Shown here: piece by piece, positions 1 through 9,151 of the stretch
Layout: each line of letters begins with the position of its first letter
Position numbering within the stretch: position 1 is the first letter of the stretch
Assembly: GCA_963810525.1 (NCBI GenBank)
Contig: CAWENB010000003.1
Location: forward strand, 310,001 to 374,000
Length of the DNA: 64,000 nt
Source: JAICLK01 sp963810525
GTDB taxonomy: Bacteria; Patescibacteriota; Saccharimonadia; Saccharimonadales; UBA4665
Reading direction: 5' to 3'
The notes under the pieces: generated by a model
Databases searched by the model: none
Told to the model about the DNA's origin: nothing
The model's input: the letters and a program-made list of their open reading frames with translations, nothing else
Program-made: the position numbers and the translations under genes

Positions 1-220
1 GATTGATGTGGGTGATGACGTCCCCGACCTTCAAAGAAGATACGGGGACGCGGTGCACTAACACCAACGAACCGGGCGGAATGTTTGGGCGCATACTGCC
101 GGTCGGAATGGCCAGGGCTTTCCACCCCGAACCTGACCATCCGAACAGCAGGAAGGCGACGAGGCACGCGACCAACGCTACAACCCTCAAGCCCGTGGAA
201 ATTCTGTTGAGAATATTCAT
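1..220 (-). CDS. Signal peptidase I, SipW-type (partial, runs off the window)
   Basis: This is the N-terminal 73 codons of a membrane signal peptidase that cleaves exported proteins. An N-terminal membrane segment (about residues 10-30) is followed by AIPTGSMRPNIPPGSLVLV. In family S26 the serine of the (S/T)GSM-P box is the nucleophile, and the next strand carries the 'G D V I T' turn, also present here (KVGDVITH). The catalytic base should lie beyond the left edge. The start ATG is at 218-220. The gene lies 45 bp downstream of a TasA/camelysin-like gene on the same strand, the usual partner of SipW-type peptidases, so it probably processes that protein. The family call is firm; the pairing is inference from context. 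Confidence 0.85.
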   Translation of the reverse strand, partial: MNILNRISTGLRVVALVACLVAFLLFGWSGSGWKALAIPTGSMRPNIPPGSLVLVHRVPVSSLKVGDVITHIN

Positions 221-265
221 ATCACTCACGCTTACTATATGAATACTGACGATTCAGGTTTCGCC

Positions 266-817
266 TTAGCTGCTGCTGCCGGCGAAATCAAGTTCAAATG
301 GTGTTATTGTTTGTCCGATGGCTGTGGTTGAATTACTAATGGTAACGCTTGCCTGGCAATCAACCGAACTTCCTGAAGCCAGTCCGCTATAAATCGCTAC
401 GGGGGTCCCCAAATTATTGAGTGTCGTATGTGTGGTGGTACTGCCGCAAGTTAGGTTTAGCGTGGCATCGCTTGCCGGTACTGGTGAACTGGAAAAATCC
501 GTGGGTGACTGTAATGTCAAGTCTAGCGGGACATTGCCGGAGTTCTTCAGACAGAATGGAAAACTCGGAGAGGCATCACCAGGGACTATATTGCTGAAAT
601 TCATGCCGGGCTGCGAGCTGGTCGAGGCATCCGAACAGCTTCCCGTATTTGTGAGGCCCAGCTGTAAGCTCGCCCCCGAAACGCTAATCGTGTTGTCGGT
701 TAAAGCCACGGTGTTAGATTGTAGTGATGCGAACGTAATGCCTCCCGCCAAAGCGGCAACTGCACCCATGGTTCCGATCGCACGAACCCATGGGCTGACT
801 CTACGTATACGAAACAT
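266..817 (-). CDS. TasA/CalY (camelysin)-like secreted fibre-type protein
   Basis: A 183-aa secreted protein. The start MFRIRRVS is chosen because GGGAGG lies 7-8 nt upstream; an in-frame ATG at 886 has no such site. Residues 1-12 are basic, residues 13-35 form a signal/membrane segment, and the mature part begins near ASLQSNTVALTDNTISV. The mature chain is Ser/Thr/Asn-rich and predicted beta-rich, with PGD...F.LKNSGNVPLDLTL, a pattern typical of the TasA/camelysin family, and a few cysteines (SGSCSD-like and VDCQA). TasA-family proteins form extracellular fibres after SipW cleavage, and a SipW-type peptidase gene follows directly. The family is inferred from pattern and neighbour; another SipW-dependent surface protein is possible. 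Confidence 0.68.
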   Translation of the reverse strand: MFRIRRVSPWVRAIGTMGAVAALAGGITFASLQSNTVALTDNTISVSGASLQLGLTNTGSCSDASTSSQPGMNFSNIVPGDASPSFPFCLKNSGNVPLDLTLQSPTDFSSSPVPASDATLNLTCGSTTTHTTLNNLGTPVAIYSGLASGSSVDCQASVTISNSTTAIGQTITPFELDFAGSSS

Positions 818-1118
818 ACGTATTCCTCCCAAATAAGATTTATATGAGCTCCTGCCCACATGAAGCTGTAATTTATGTAAACACAATAGAATACTTGTTA
901 CAACGAAAATCTGATGTAGTTTTTATTTTCGGTCGGTTTAACTGCTCGCTGTCGCAGCAAGCACTAGAGTCACTTCAGCTTCGTCCGGTCATCTGCCGTA
1001 TAGCGCCAGTCAACGACGCCCTCTCCACTAAAAAGGACTTACACAATTGCAAGTAGCTACTGCGTTGCCGATCCACTGCTAACGAATCGTGACGACACCC
1101 CGGCTACAATGGGAAGGT
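818..1118. other. Intergenic region, no gene supported
   Basis: An AT-rich stretch upstream of the TasA-like gene. It holds that gene's ribosome binding site (GGGAGG on the minus strand at about 824-830) and presumably its promoter. No convincing coding signal, RNA or repeat was seen. Confidence 0.5.
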
Positions 1119-1754
1119 CTATAAGTTTTCGGCTGGCCAACCAAGGCCATTTAATATCTCCTTAATTGTTAGCCGGTCCAGGTCATCTGATTGGCTATCG
1201 TACTCAGATAATTGGCGCCGATATTGGGAGTCGATTACATACTTAATCGGACGGAAGAATAGCGGTACATGGGATGATGGTCTCGGGAGTATTAATTGTA
1301 CTACTCCTAACGGTTCAGGGTCTTCAACCCCATCAGCCACACCGTAGTACCCGGTTTCGTTCGATGTATTTGTTAGCCAATAATTATTCTCATCTGGAAA
1401 AACCGGTGCTTCATACCTAATGGTCGTCACGGCATTAAATGCATAGTATACAGCCAGTCGGCCGGGATTGATGTCAGGCATAGCTAAAGCAAGCTCCGGT
1501 GCCCCCAGGCTTCGCTGAGCAATTTTTTGCAGGTAGAGGTATCTGCGGGCAGTACCTATCTTAATTAATGATGCCGCCACTCTACTCCTGGTGTGGAGTT
1601 CGCCGAATTCATAATTGACCACACCATTGTCTTCGGCGGGTACTTCACAGGTCAAAGGTAATATGGAGGCTTCCCTGGCGAGATGGTCTGAAAATGCGAC
1701 CATTTCGGCCTGTGTAGCTCTGGCAAGTTCAAAGTTGATGTATGACACGGCCAT
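1119..1754 (-). CDS. Hypothetical protein, 211 aa
   Basis: A soluble protein with no signal peptide or membrane segment. I do not recognise the family. The N-terminal third is helical and charged, the middle carries mixed aromatic strands (RRYLYLQKIAQRS, YEAPVFPDENNYW), and the C-terminus ends with an acidic helix (QSDDLDRLTIKEILNGLGWP). GAGGT lies about 6 nt upstream of the ATG, supporting this start. It is monocistronic, between the TasA-like gene and a cupin gene on the same strand. Codon use and composition match its neighbours, so it is probably a real gene. Confidence 0.65.
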   Translation of the reverse strand: MAVSYINFELARATQAEMVAFSDHLAREASILPLTCEVPAEDNGVVNYEFGELHTRSRVAASLIKIGTARRYLYLQKIAQRSLGAPELALAMPDINPGRLAVYYAFNAVTTIRYEAPVFPDENNYWLTNTSNETGYYGVADGVEDPEPLGVVQLILPRPSSHVPLFFRPIKYVIDSQYRRQLSEYDSQSDDLDRLTIKEILNGLGWPAENL

Positions 1755-1923
1755 TACACTACCTCAATCCCGTACTTTTCCGAATCCTATCATCACGTGT
1801 CTTAGGAATCTTACTGTATCACAATCACTTCGGAGCGCCAGTGACATGGCGGCAACAAAGCAAAGAACCCACTTACATATCTCCAACACCTCAAACCGGC
1901 CCAGGCCATAACTCACTACTTAG

Positions 1924-2313
1924 CTAACGCGTAGATTCTTGGGTGGCCGGAAACTTGTCACCGGGTATACTGGGAGCCTTTACGCAAATGAGTTCGGTTT
2001 CCTCGCCAGTCGAAATGTCGGCCACAACTGACCCTGGCCAGATAATGTAGAAATCTCTCTTGTGCAGTTCGTACTGTTTGCCGTCAATGGTCAACTTCAT
2101 CCATCCCTGGATTATGATATTAACCTCTACCGCACCCTTGTGAAAATGCGCCTGGTCAGGTGAAGGAGTAAGATTGGGGAGCGTTTGCCAGGCTACCTCC
2201 ACTAGGTCAGATTGCAACAGCGGTTCTGACATGAAGGCCCCGAAGAACCAACCCTTCCCTTTCGTGTAGTCGTCAACGTGTCCGACGAATGACTTCCCGA
2301 GATTCTGTTTCAT
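1924..2313 (-). CDS. Small cupin-domain protein
   Basis: A 129-aa single-domain cupin. The first motif is visible as QAHFHKGAVEVNIIIQGWMKLTIDG, where H-x-H and the following Glu are typical metal ligands, though here the spacing is H-F-H-K-G-x(2)-E. The second motif is weaker (YIIWPGSVVADIS) and lacks the usual terminal His, so metal binding may be incomplete. It has no signal peptide. Small cupins act as sugar isomerases/epimerases, dioxygenases or ligand sensors; the sequence does not say which. The start codon has no Shine-Dalgarno site but lies 6 nt after a -10-like hexamer. Confidence 0.78.
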   Translation of the reverse strand: MKQNLGKSFVGHVDDYTKGKGWFFGAFMSEPLLQSDLVEVAWQTLPNLTPSPDQAHFHKGAVEVNIIIQGWMKLTIDGKQYELHKRDFYIIWPGSVVADISTGEETELICVKAPSIPGDKFPATQESTR

Positions 2314-2319
2314 GTTGCT

Positions 2320-2325
2320 AGTATG
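2320..2325 (-). promoter_or_regulatory. -10 element of cupin gene, predicted leaderless start
   Basis: On the minus strand the hexamer CATACT is followed by 6 nt and then ATG. The spacing puts the transcription start at or next to the start codon. Confidence 0.45.
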
Positions 2326-2349
2326 ACACCGATCTGGGCTGCTCTTTCC

Positions 2350-4158
2350 CTACCAGTCTCTAACGTGCAAAAACTGCTTGACGTCACCGATTGAACGGCG
2401 GTACCCATCGAGTAGCGTTCCGCCGGAGTTTGTTGCGTCTTCACTTTGTTTTACGACTCTAATACGATCATCGCTCAGCACAATATTGTACCGGCTATGG
2501 TAAGAATACGATTCGAACACGACACCTGCGAGTAAGGCGCACAGCATGACTGCTGCGTAGAATTTACGGTCCTTAATTAACTGAGCAGGGCTACTGCCTA
2601 CGATAAGTACATAAAATAGGAACGCGATATTAGCCAAGAGTGACGTAAGAAATAGACAACCTATGAACATCGATGGCCCGAATTGAAACCGCTCATTCAT
2701 GATCAGTAGTCCGAGAGTAAGTGTGTATAGGAATATAAAACCCATCGTTGCTACTATTTTGAAGTTTGTAAAGTGTGGCGACTGCTCCTTCTTGTTGTTT
2801 GAGCCGGTGGCGTCCCAGCCGACCGGCTTGCGCAGGATATAAAGCACGAAGGCCTGCAGGAACGTGTACGCATTGGATATAACTACCAGGCTCACGGCCA
2901 ACGGGGCGCGTTGTCTACGCAAAACGTTAGGTTCGATGAGGTAGTTGAATACCAGCGACGGCAGAAAGTAAAGCGTAAAGGCCCAACTGTACTGTTGGCC
3001 GTCGAGCGCAAGCGCTAAGAGGTACACGGGTGACAGCAGCAGCGAGATCGTGAAGTAATAGTATAAAGAGTTTGACCCATATATGACCCGTTGCATGGGT
3101 GACATCTTGTCGGAGAACACGGTCTTACCAGAGAAAAAGAGCTGCATACTGCCCGTAGCCCAGCGATTTTGCTGTTTATAGAACGAGTAATGGTTATCAG
3201 GGCAGATACCCTTCGCCAATTGAATCGGAACGTAAATAATTCGATATCGCTTATCTGAGGGATTATAGGCGTTCAACATTTTTATGCCGGTATGAACATC
3301 CTCTGAGTGGGAGCCATGCGGCAGCCCCACCCCTTCGAACCCATCTACGCGCTTCAAGGCCTCCACGTTATACAAAGCATTAGTCCCGACGCATATGGCC
3401 GCACCGAATCTATTTCTTGCCACTTGAGTGACCTGGTAGAATTCCTTCTGGATATATGCCGCCCCGTACTCAATTTTTGATCTTGCATGGGTCGTTTTAT
3501 CAAGGGAGAAGTGCTGCGGCGACTGGACAACGCCAACGTCCTCGGCGGTGTACGGCACGAGCTCGCGCAAGATCTCAGGCCGCGCCCTGGAATCCGCATC
3601 TAATACAAGTACATATTCGTAGCCTTCGATTTTTCCTAGTGCATGGTTCATATTACCGGCCTTTTTGGAATGGCCTACGTTTTGTCTCCGGATATATCCG
3701 ATGTAGGGGTTTGAGGAGAAGTTTCGATAGATGCCGTCTTTTGAGTCGTCGAGTAAGAATACTCGATAATTCGGGTAATCTATTTGGATTGCCGCTCTTA
3801 ACGTTTCTCTTACGATCTCAAAACTTTCACCGGCCGCTGGGACGAAAACGGCGATACGAGGGATGCGCTGCCTCCTATGCCAGTAGTCGATGACTTTTTG
3901 CCGATGCCTTTTGACGTCAAAACCAGGATACAGGCTCATGAAAAAATACTGAGAAACGTGGTAGAGCAAGATGATTACCAAGATAGGGCCAAAGAAAACC
4001 GCTAGATACGGGGAGATGTGCAGAAATTGCACGTACCCAAAAAATACCATCACCGTACAGGCCAGCCCGAGCAGCCCTAAAGACCTGACAAGACGGGCAT
4101 CGTGCGTGCCGAGAGCGTAGAAGTATTTTTCATCATTTGTTCTCCTGACTCGGAACAT
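2350..4158 (-). CDS. Cellulose-synthase-like family 2 glycosyltransferase (membrane)
   Basis: A 602-aa processive GT2 enzyme of the BcsA/hyaluronan-synthase type, predicted to polymerise a beta-glycan from nucleotide sugars at the inner face of the membrane. Two N-terminal membrane segments (about 28-45 and 50-75) precede the GT-A domain. The catalytic series is complete: LLDDSKDG (about 137), VLDADSRA (DxD, about 187), HSEDVHTG (about 284), and QQNRWATGS (Q-x-x-R-W, about 330). Several membrane segments follow, up to about 535, then a cytoplasmic tail. AAGGA lies 9 nt upstream of the ATG. It lacks a C-terminal PilZ domain. A secreted GH16 glucanase gene lies 40 bp upstream on the same strand and may trim or release the product. 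Confidence 0.88.
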   Translation of the reverse strand: MFRVRRTNDEKYFYALGTHDARLVRSLGLLGLACTVMVFFGYVQFLHISPYLAVFFGPILVIILLYHVSQYFFMSLYPGFDVKRHRQKVIDYWHRRQRIPRIAVFVPAAGESFEIVRETLRAAIQIDYPNYRVFLLDDSKDGIYRNFSSNPYIGYIRRQNVGHSKKAGNMNHALGKIEGYEYVLVLDADSRARPEILRELVPYTAEDVGVVQSPQHFSLDKTTHARSKIEYGAAYIQKEFYQVTQVARNRFGAAICVGTNALYNVEALKRVDGFEGVGLPHGSHSEDVHTGIKMLNAYNPSDKRYRIIYVPIQLAKGICPDNHYSFYKQQNRWATGSMQLFFSGKTVFSDKMSPMQRVIYGSNSLYYYFTISLLLSPVYLLALALDGQQYSWAFTLYFLPSLVFNYLIEPNVLRRQRAPLAVSLVVISNAYTFLQAFVLYILRKPVGWDATGSNNKKEQSPHFTNFKIVATMGFIFLYTLTLGLLIMNERFQFGPSMFIGCLFLTSLLANIAFLFYVLIVGSSPAQLIKDRKFYAAVMLCALLAGVVFESYSYHSRYNIVLSDDRIRVVKQSEDATNSGGTLLDGYRRSIGDVKQFLHVRDW

Positions 4159-4198
4159 ACCGGTTAATCCTTTTTAAGCTAAACTCTCTCGTGCTGCC

Positions 4199-5116
4199 TT
4201 ATTGATCGACAGGCCTAATCTGACTCGGAGACTGGTAGACGCGCACGTAGTCTACTTGCAGCTCGCTAGGAAACGGCGTGGCTGGATCAGCGTTGCCAGG
4301 AAGCAGGCCACCCACGGCCAGGTCAATGATAACTTCCATCGGTGTGTCAGGAACGTTTGGGCCAGAATAAGAACGGGTTTTTTGACCATCGATATACCAA
4401 TCGATCCTGCCGGGTTCCCAATCAACGCCGTACGTGTGCCATTCGTTCGCGTAATCTTTTTCTCTGCTGATTACCGAGACGCTCTTTTGCGGCTGGCCCT
4501 TCGTTTGCCAGTGTACGGTTTGTAGTATTTGATTGGGTTTGCTGCCTACAGCCTCCATCGCGTCAATCTCTGGCGGCCATGCTTTATTGACCGGCAGCAA
4601 CCAGAAAGCTGGCCAGATTCCCTGTCCAGCTTCAAACTTCATCCGAGCTTCATAGAAACCATACGTCCCTGCCCACCGAACAGAGCCATTCGTAACACCT
4701 GCACCCGAATTTATCATGCCGGACCGGTAGGTAAACGTCTTGGCGCGGTTCTGAACGACCACATTTATGGGGTTTTCGATCGCGGTTATTGTCAGTCGGC
4801 CGTTCGCGACGGCCAGTTGATCATCGTCGTACCACTCCTGCTCAAAGTTGCCGCCATTGGTGCAACCGGTTTCACTAGGCTTTCGCCAGTCGTAGCATGT
4901 AACCCAATCATTCGCGTTTAAGGCAGACCCGTTAAACTCATCATCAAAGACAAGTTTCTTACCACTAGTCGGACTGTACGGGGCTGGTTTAGCCGTCGTC
5001 TGAGTAGCAGCGGCATGAGCACGCGGGCCGTTGCCTTGGGCAGTATCTGCCAAGAATGTGAAAGCTCCTAAAACAAACACGACACTCAGAATATATGCAA
5101 GTCGCTCCAGCCTCAC
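4199..5116 (-). CDS. Secreted GH16 family glycoside hydrolase (glucanase/laminarinase type)
   Basis: A 305-aa enzyme with an N-terminal signal segment (LAYILSVVFVLGAFTFLADTA) followed by a Thr/Ala/Pro linker and one GH16 jelly-roll domain. The signature E-I-D-A-M-E near residues 182-190 supplies the nucleophile (first Glu) and acid/base (last Glu); upstream, GIWPAFWLLP is the typical substrate-cleft strand. It ends with VDYVRVYQSP, the normal last strand of the fold. The family hydrolyses beta-1,3- or mixed beta-1,3/1,4-glucans; specificity cannot be read here. The start is GTG. It sits directly upstream of the synthase gene, suggesting one glycan-handling unit. Confidence 0.87.
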   Translation of the reverse strand: MRLERLAYILSVVFVLGAFTFLADTAQGNGPRAHAAATQTTAKPAPYSPTSGKKLVFDDEFNGSALNANDWVTCYDWRKPSETGCTNGGNFEQEWYDDDQLAVANGRLTITAIENPINVVVQNRAKTFTYRSGMINSGAGVTNGSVRWAGTYGFYEARMKFEAGQGIWPAFWLLPVNKAWPPEIDAMEAVGSKPNQILQTVHWQTKGQPQKSVSVISREKDYANEWHTYGVDWEPGRIDWYIDGQKTRSYSGPNVPDTPMEVIIDLAVGGLLPGNADPATPFPSELQVDYVRVYQSPSQIRPVDQ

Positions 5117-5265
5117 TGAAATTTACCTGTCCGTCTTACTTTGACAATACACTATAAATTAATCTGGACTATTTATCAATAAGATATCGAAAAATGCTTA
5201 TCCTTCCGCCATACATCTTGGGCACTTTCACCAATACGTTCTGAGCTGAAGGGAGTGAAATGAGC

Positions 5266-6261
5266 TTAACTTCCCCACAGTATTGGGGTTGCTCCGGCTT
5301 CACGTATGACGTCCGCCAGATTCTGTACGAACTGTTGATGATGGTCGGCTGACCATAAGTAGGAACTCGGGCTTGGACTCGGCGGGATTTCGACGACCTG
5401 CCTGAGGATCGGCCGGCCGACGGCTTGCAGTAGGTCCGTCGGCGGGACGTAGTTTTCCATGGCCGCGATTATCATGTCTCCGAGTTCGGTGTTGCGGGCC
5501 CTTGATGCTTCAAACAGCGCAAAGGCGTCGAACTCGCACCTGGAAGTATCGGCCAGCCCGCGGTCGGATTTGCGTATATCATAGCGACCGGCGCTGACAT
5601 GCATCTGGTAGACATTACCCGATGCGAACATTTCCGGCCATGATGTTTGCCAGGGCGGCGGGGAATATATGCCGTCACGTGACTGGAGGCGGTCACGTAT
5701 AGTATCGGGGCAGAAACCCATAATTCCCCGCCGCCGCCAGCTGGCGAGGAGTCCGCCGGGGCTGACTGCGCGACAGCGTTGGTACTCTTCGGCGCTTGGC
5801 TGGGCAACGCTGAAGATATCGAAAGGTCTGCGAGCGGCAGAATCATGCAATTCCGGCACGATGCTTCCCTCCAGGTTGTCTGGAAAATAGACGCCTGGGA
5901 TCGGAACAGACATGGCTGCGGCAATTGTTGCCATGCCATAGACTGACTCCTGGGAAGACAGTACGCCCCGGTGGGAGGCAATCTTGCCGTAAAGGCCGCG
6001 GCCTTCATTGAAGGTTTGGTGAACGGAACCGATTACCCTATCGATAACATTGATACCCCCGGCAAGTTGCCGGTCTTGGATATCGCTGATGATCGCGTGA
6101 GTCGGGTGGATTTCGAAATTATGGAAGCCGGTTCGCTCCAGGAACGGTACCAGCTGTTCCAAGTCCGACCCCCAAGAGGGATGGCCGGTCAACCGCCATG
6201 GATAGAGATCCATGTTTGAAACGGCGATTTCAACCTGTAGCCCCGGAGTTCTCAAGCTCAT
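5266..6261 (-). CDS. Hypothetical protein, possible TIM-barrel (sugar isomerase/AP-endonuclease-2-like)
   Basis: A 331-aa soluble protein. Alternating strand/helix units resemble a TIM barrel: FLERTGFHNFEIHPTH near the start, a conserved-looking VIGSVHQTFNEG (His and Glu), then VYQMHVSAGRYD, and an EIPPSPSPSSYLWS segment near the end. In the xylose-isomerase-like family such His/Glu/Asp residues at strand ends bind metal. The match is structural impression only, not a clear signature. The start codon lacks a Shine-Dalgarno site; TATACG lies 7 nt upstream. It is monocistronic between the GH16 gene and a His-rich secreted protein gene. Confidence 0.6.
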   Translation of the reverse strand: MSLRTPGLQVEIAVSNMDLYPWRLTGHPSWGSDLEQLVPFLERTGFHNFEIHPTHAIISDIQDRQLAGGINVIDRVIGSVHQTFNEGRGLYGKIASHRGVLSSQESVYGMATIAAAMSVPIPGVYFPDNLEGSIVPELHDSAARRPFDIFSVAQPSAEEYQRCRAVSPGGLLASWRRRGIMGFCPDTIRDRLQSRDGIYSPPPWQTSWPEMFASGNVYQMHVSAGRYDIRKSDRGLADTSRCEFDAFALFEASRARNTELGDMIIAAMENYVPPTDLLQAVGRPILRQVVEIPPSPSPSSYLWSADHHQQFVQNLADVIREAGATPILWGS

Positions 6262-6304
6262 AGGCTGGCGTATAGCATGAGCGAACTTTCAGGCCGCCGA
6301 CAGC

Positions 6305-6676
6305 CTAGTGTTTGCTGTGTTTGCTGTGTTGGTGTTGGTTGTGCTGGAAGAAGTGTGAAACGAAGCCGAAGTGGATGTGATAATGGTGCTTTTGTGGTGG
6401 TTGGTGGTGAGGCGGCTGGCCACCATAACCCCAGCTGCCGTGCTGCTGGTTGTACCAATTATAACAATCGGATGAGTCTTTAAATTTGTATGACTTATAA
6501 TCTTTTTGGCACTGGTTGATATTTGACGGGCCATAACTATTATTCGTAAGGCTATGGGCCGAGGCGATACCAGCCGTGCCGACAATTGCGGTTAGTGCAA
6601 CGGTGGCGCCGCTAATAACCAGTTTGTTGTGAAGTACTGTAGTCGATAGTGCTGGTAGTTTTGTAGTCATACCCAT
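6305..6676 (-). CDS. Small secreted His-rich protein
   Basis: An exported protein of about 121-123 aa. A signal peptide (KLVISGATVALTAIVGTAGIASA) is followed by a mature domain with two cysteines in NQCQKDYKSYKFKDSSDCYNWY, then a tail dominated by His, Gln and Lys (PPHHQPPQKHHYHIHF and HNQHQHSKHSKH). The tail is a plausible Zn/Ni/Cu-binding region. AAGG lies 3 nt before the first ATG and 9 nt before a second in-frame ATG at 6668-6670, so the shorter form (MTTKLP) is more likely used. The nucleotides encoding the tail are low-complexity. Confidence 0.72.
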   Translation of the reverse strand: MGMTTKLPALSTTVLHNKLVISGATVALTAIVGTAGIASAHSLTNNSYGPSNINQCQKDYKSYKFKDSSDCYNWYNQQHGSWGYGGQPPHHQPPQKHHYHIHFGFVSHFFQHNQHQHSKHSKH

Positions 6677-6825
6677 AAACCTTATTTACAAACTTACTTA
6701 CAAAATATATTTTACTAGTAAACGGCATTATGGTTCAAGTTATAGACTGATTAAAGTTCTGATTATAAAGTAATCGGCTTGATTTAACAGGGGTAGTAAA
6801 GAGTTATAAAATGTAAATTCTACTA

Positions 6826-7473
6826 CTAATCTGTTGTAATATTACGCTCGCGTTCGTTGTCACGACGCAATTCTAGACCCATTGAAACGGTTCCGATCAC
6901 AAGCAATAAATATGCATACACGGCAAAGTTATTGCCAATATCTGTGTCGCTTCCTTGCAGTAATTGGACGACGCCTACGCCGATTAGACTAATAAGTGCC
7001 AGCATGAATGTGTTTCGGCTCGGAATTTTTCTTAAGATTGCATACACCGTATATAGTCCGATTACTAATTCTCCTAGCTGCAGTGACTGAAAGGCAATGC
7101 CGATACATGCAGCGCCAATTACCATAGTGAACAGCAGCAGCAAATTCCTTTTTTTAGACTTAGCGTTTTTTTCGTTAGCGGGCTTAACTTTCTGTGACAG
7201 TTCTGGCGTCGTTGTGTGCCGAGACTCCATAGGCGAATTTTTTTTCGCTAATTGGTCTTTTCGGGCTCGCTTTGGTTCCCTTGATGACGACGTAGCTGTG
7301 TTCACGACTATAGTATCCGAATGTGCATAAGGCCGAAAACTATGCGGGTATCTAGTGGTGTTGGGTGATACGATAGGACGCTGCTTAACGTGAACTGGCC
7401 TTCTCTGATATATTGGTTCGACATATTGGCGGCGTTTGGTAGTGATGACATTATCGGTAAGTTGTAGTTTCAT
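6826..7473 (-). CDS. Hypothetical membrane protein at the end of the polysaccharide operon
   Basis: A 215-aa protein in two parts. Residues 1-110 form a basic, Ser/Thr/Pro-rich cytoplasmic region without recognisable domain, and residues about 112-200 hold four closely packed membrane segments. AGGAG lies 5 nt before the ATG, and the gene starts one base after the preceding gene ends, so it is the last gene of the flippase-glycosyltransferase operon. The function is unknown; the context suggests a role in surface glycan assembly. Confidence 0.68.
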   Translation of the reverse strand: MKLQLTDNVITTKRRQYVEPIYQRRPVHVKQRPIVSPNTTRYPHSFRPYAHSDTIVVNTATSSSREPKRARKDQLAKKNSPMESRHTTTPELSQKVKPANEKNAKSKKRNLLLLFTMVIGAACIGIAFQSLQLGELVIGLYTVYAILRKIPSRNTFMLALISLIGVGVVQLLQGSDTDIGNNFAVYAYLLLVIGTVSMGLELRRDNERERNITTD

Positions 7474-7474
7474 A

Positions 7475-9151
7475 CTAACTCCTAACTGCTAGATTCTCAA
7501 ATAAATCGAGTGTTGCGGATGTGTACACGAGCTTCAGGTCGTTTTGGCCGTTCAGATACGAATAGTTTGCGTAATCATCATCTTGATCGAGAATGACATA
7601 TTTTATATTCAGATTTTTCAGCTCATTTCCGAGTGAAGCTGAGGTTTTGGCGGTATTGAGTATCTTGTTTATCTTGGCGTCCGTAGCATTCGGTGGTGGA
7701 GTTATACCTCCAAACTGGGGGTTATTGCTGACGAGTGTGGGTTTATCGAAGAACTGAGATGCGGGATTTGCGATAATGCGGCCGGCAAAGCTGAAGTACA
7801 TATACTGATGCCATGGGAGGAATAGAACGTTGAAATTGTTTGGATCAGCATCTAATCGTTTGTTGATCGTGGACCATGCAGCAGGATACTGCACTGGGGT
7901 TAGTTGGTTATCGAAACCCCATAACATAGTGGGGGCCCAGGCGAACGGGAGCAAGAGCAAGACGACACAACCAATTATATATAGTGGCCTCGCGGCGTTC
8001 TTTTTAAGTAACTCGACAATTTTAGACACCCCAAAGCCTGCAAATACCGCGTAAGTAAGCCCTAACATAGCCACAAATTTTTGCGGCTCACGATAGCCCA
8101 CAAAGAATGGTATATTGTCAGCAAGAAAGGCATTGAAAGTGCCTGTTGCAAAAACTATTGCAATAATTGCACTGACACCGAATATGAAAATGATAGATTT
8201 TTTGCCCGAGCGCAATAGGGAGATCATACCGATTATGACAAGCACCCAGATTATGTAGATCAGTACATACCAAATGCCGAGTACATCTTGAGGCAACTTA
8301 TATAGCCCCCTGCTCTCAGCCCAAAAGCCTTGTAATCGTAATACGTCAACAATTCTGCCAAATACACTACCGCCAAGCGTAGAAAAGGCTACTCGGTCGC
8401 TCGGCCCGAAGTTGTTGATTTCATTAGCCGTCACACTATGCCCCAAAATTAAGGGAATGAGCCAGTAACTACTCCCTAAAAGGAATAATGCAATGATGGC
8501 CAGAACATGTTTGTATAATCGGCGTAGATACGTTACGTCACTTCGTCGAGACCAAACCGCACACACAAACGCGCCTACAACGAGAAGACACATAAACCCG
8601 ACAGAATGGATGGAGACAATACTTATGGCAAGCGCCCATAATAATAAGCTCGTTGATCTGCGTTTATCTGGTACGGAAATAAATCTTATAAGAGCAGTGG
8701 CAAACCACGGCAGGAGTGCATATCCAAGCAAGACGTTATATTGGCCTGCCATGAAACGATCGTAAGTGTAAGGGTTCAACATATAGATTAACCCTGAGGT
8801 ATATGCAGCGAGCAGTGTCGTTGAGCTATTGGATACTTTTGTGGTTTTATCGGTAACAATTTCCATAAAAAAGCCATAGGCTCCTGCTGCGGAAAGTACT
8901 AATATCAGGAAAAACAAAAATTTCTCCAAAATGTCACCTGCCATAACGTAGCTGGCGTAATGCAGAATCAACCTAAGTAGATAGCTGCTCGATGCGACAC
9001 TGGGCATGGGAAACAGAGGAGTAAATACTAAATCTAGCGTCAAGATATAACCACTGCCGAGCAGGGGCACTAAAATCAAGAGCGCTGTCAGGCTGTAGAT
9101 TACCCACATGCATAATGATGTCCCGACTAGTGTTTTAGCTGGTCGTCTCAC
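7475..9151 (-). CDS. Polytopic membrane protein, GT-C-like (arabinosyltransferase/mannosyltransferase type)
   Basis: A 558-aa protein with about eleven membrane segments up to residue 415, followed by an extracytoplasmic C-terminal domain (PWHQYMYFSFAGR, then a Rossmann-like LNIKYVILDQDD segment). The layout, with an acidic residue in the first outer loop (LTLDLVFTP), recalls GT-C enzymes that use polyprenyl-phosphate sugars outside the membrane, such as AftD-like proteins, but no diagnostic motif was confirmed. The start is GTG with GAAGG upstream. It overlaps the stop of the preceding gene by 17 nt, so the two are translationally coupled. Confidence 0.7.
   Translation of the reverse strand: MRRPAKTLVGTSLCMWVIYSLTALLILVPLLGSGYILTLDLVFTPLFPMPSVASSSYLLRLILHYASYVMAGDILEKFLFFLILVLSAAGAYGFFMEIVTDKTTKVSNSSTTLLAAYTSGLIYMLNPYTYDRFMAGQYNVLLGYALLPWFATALIRFISVPDKRRSTSLLLWALAISIVSIHSVGFMCLLVVGAFVCAVWSRRSDVTYLRRLYKHVLAIIALFLLGSSYWLIPLILGHSVTANEINNFGPSDRVAFSTLGGSVFGRIVDVLRLQGFWAESRGLYKLPQDVLGIWYVLIYIIWVLVIIGMISLLRSGKKSIIFIFGVSAIIAIVFATGTFNAFLADNIPFFVGYREPQKFVAMLGLTYAVFAGFGVSKIVELLKKNAARPLYIIGCVVLLLLPFAWAPTMLWGFDNQLTPVQYPAAWSTINKRLDADPNNFNVLFLPWHQYMYFSFAGRIIANPASQFFDKPTLVSNNPQFGGITPPPNATDAKINKILNTAKTSASLGNELKNLNIKYVILDQDDDYANYSYLNGQNDLKLVYTSATLDLFENLAVRS

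Noticed and set aside
3456..3893. Plus-strand open frame of 145 codons inside the cellulose-synthase-like gene
   Set aside because: It lies antisense to a gene with a complete GT2 motif set, and its Arg/Ser-rich composition is typical of a shadow frame.
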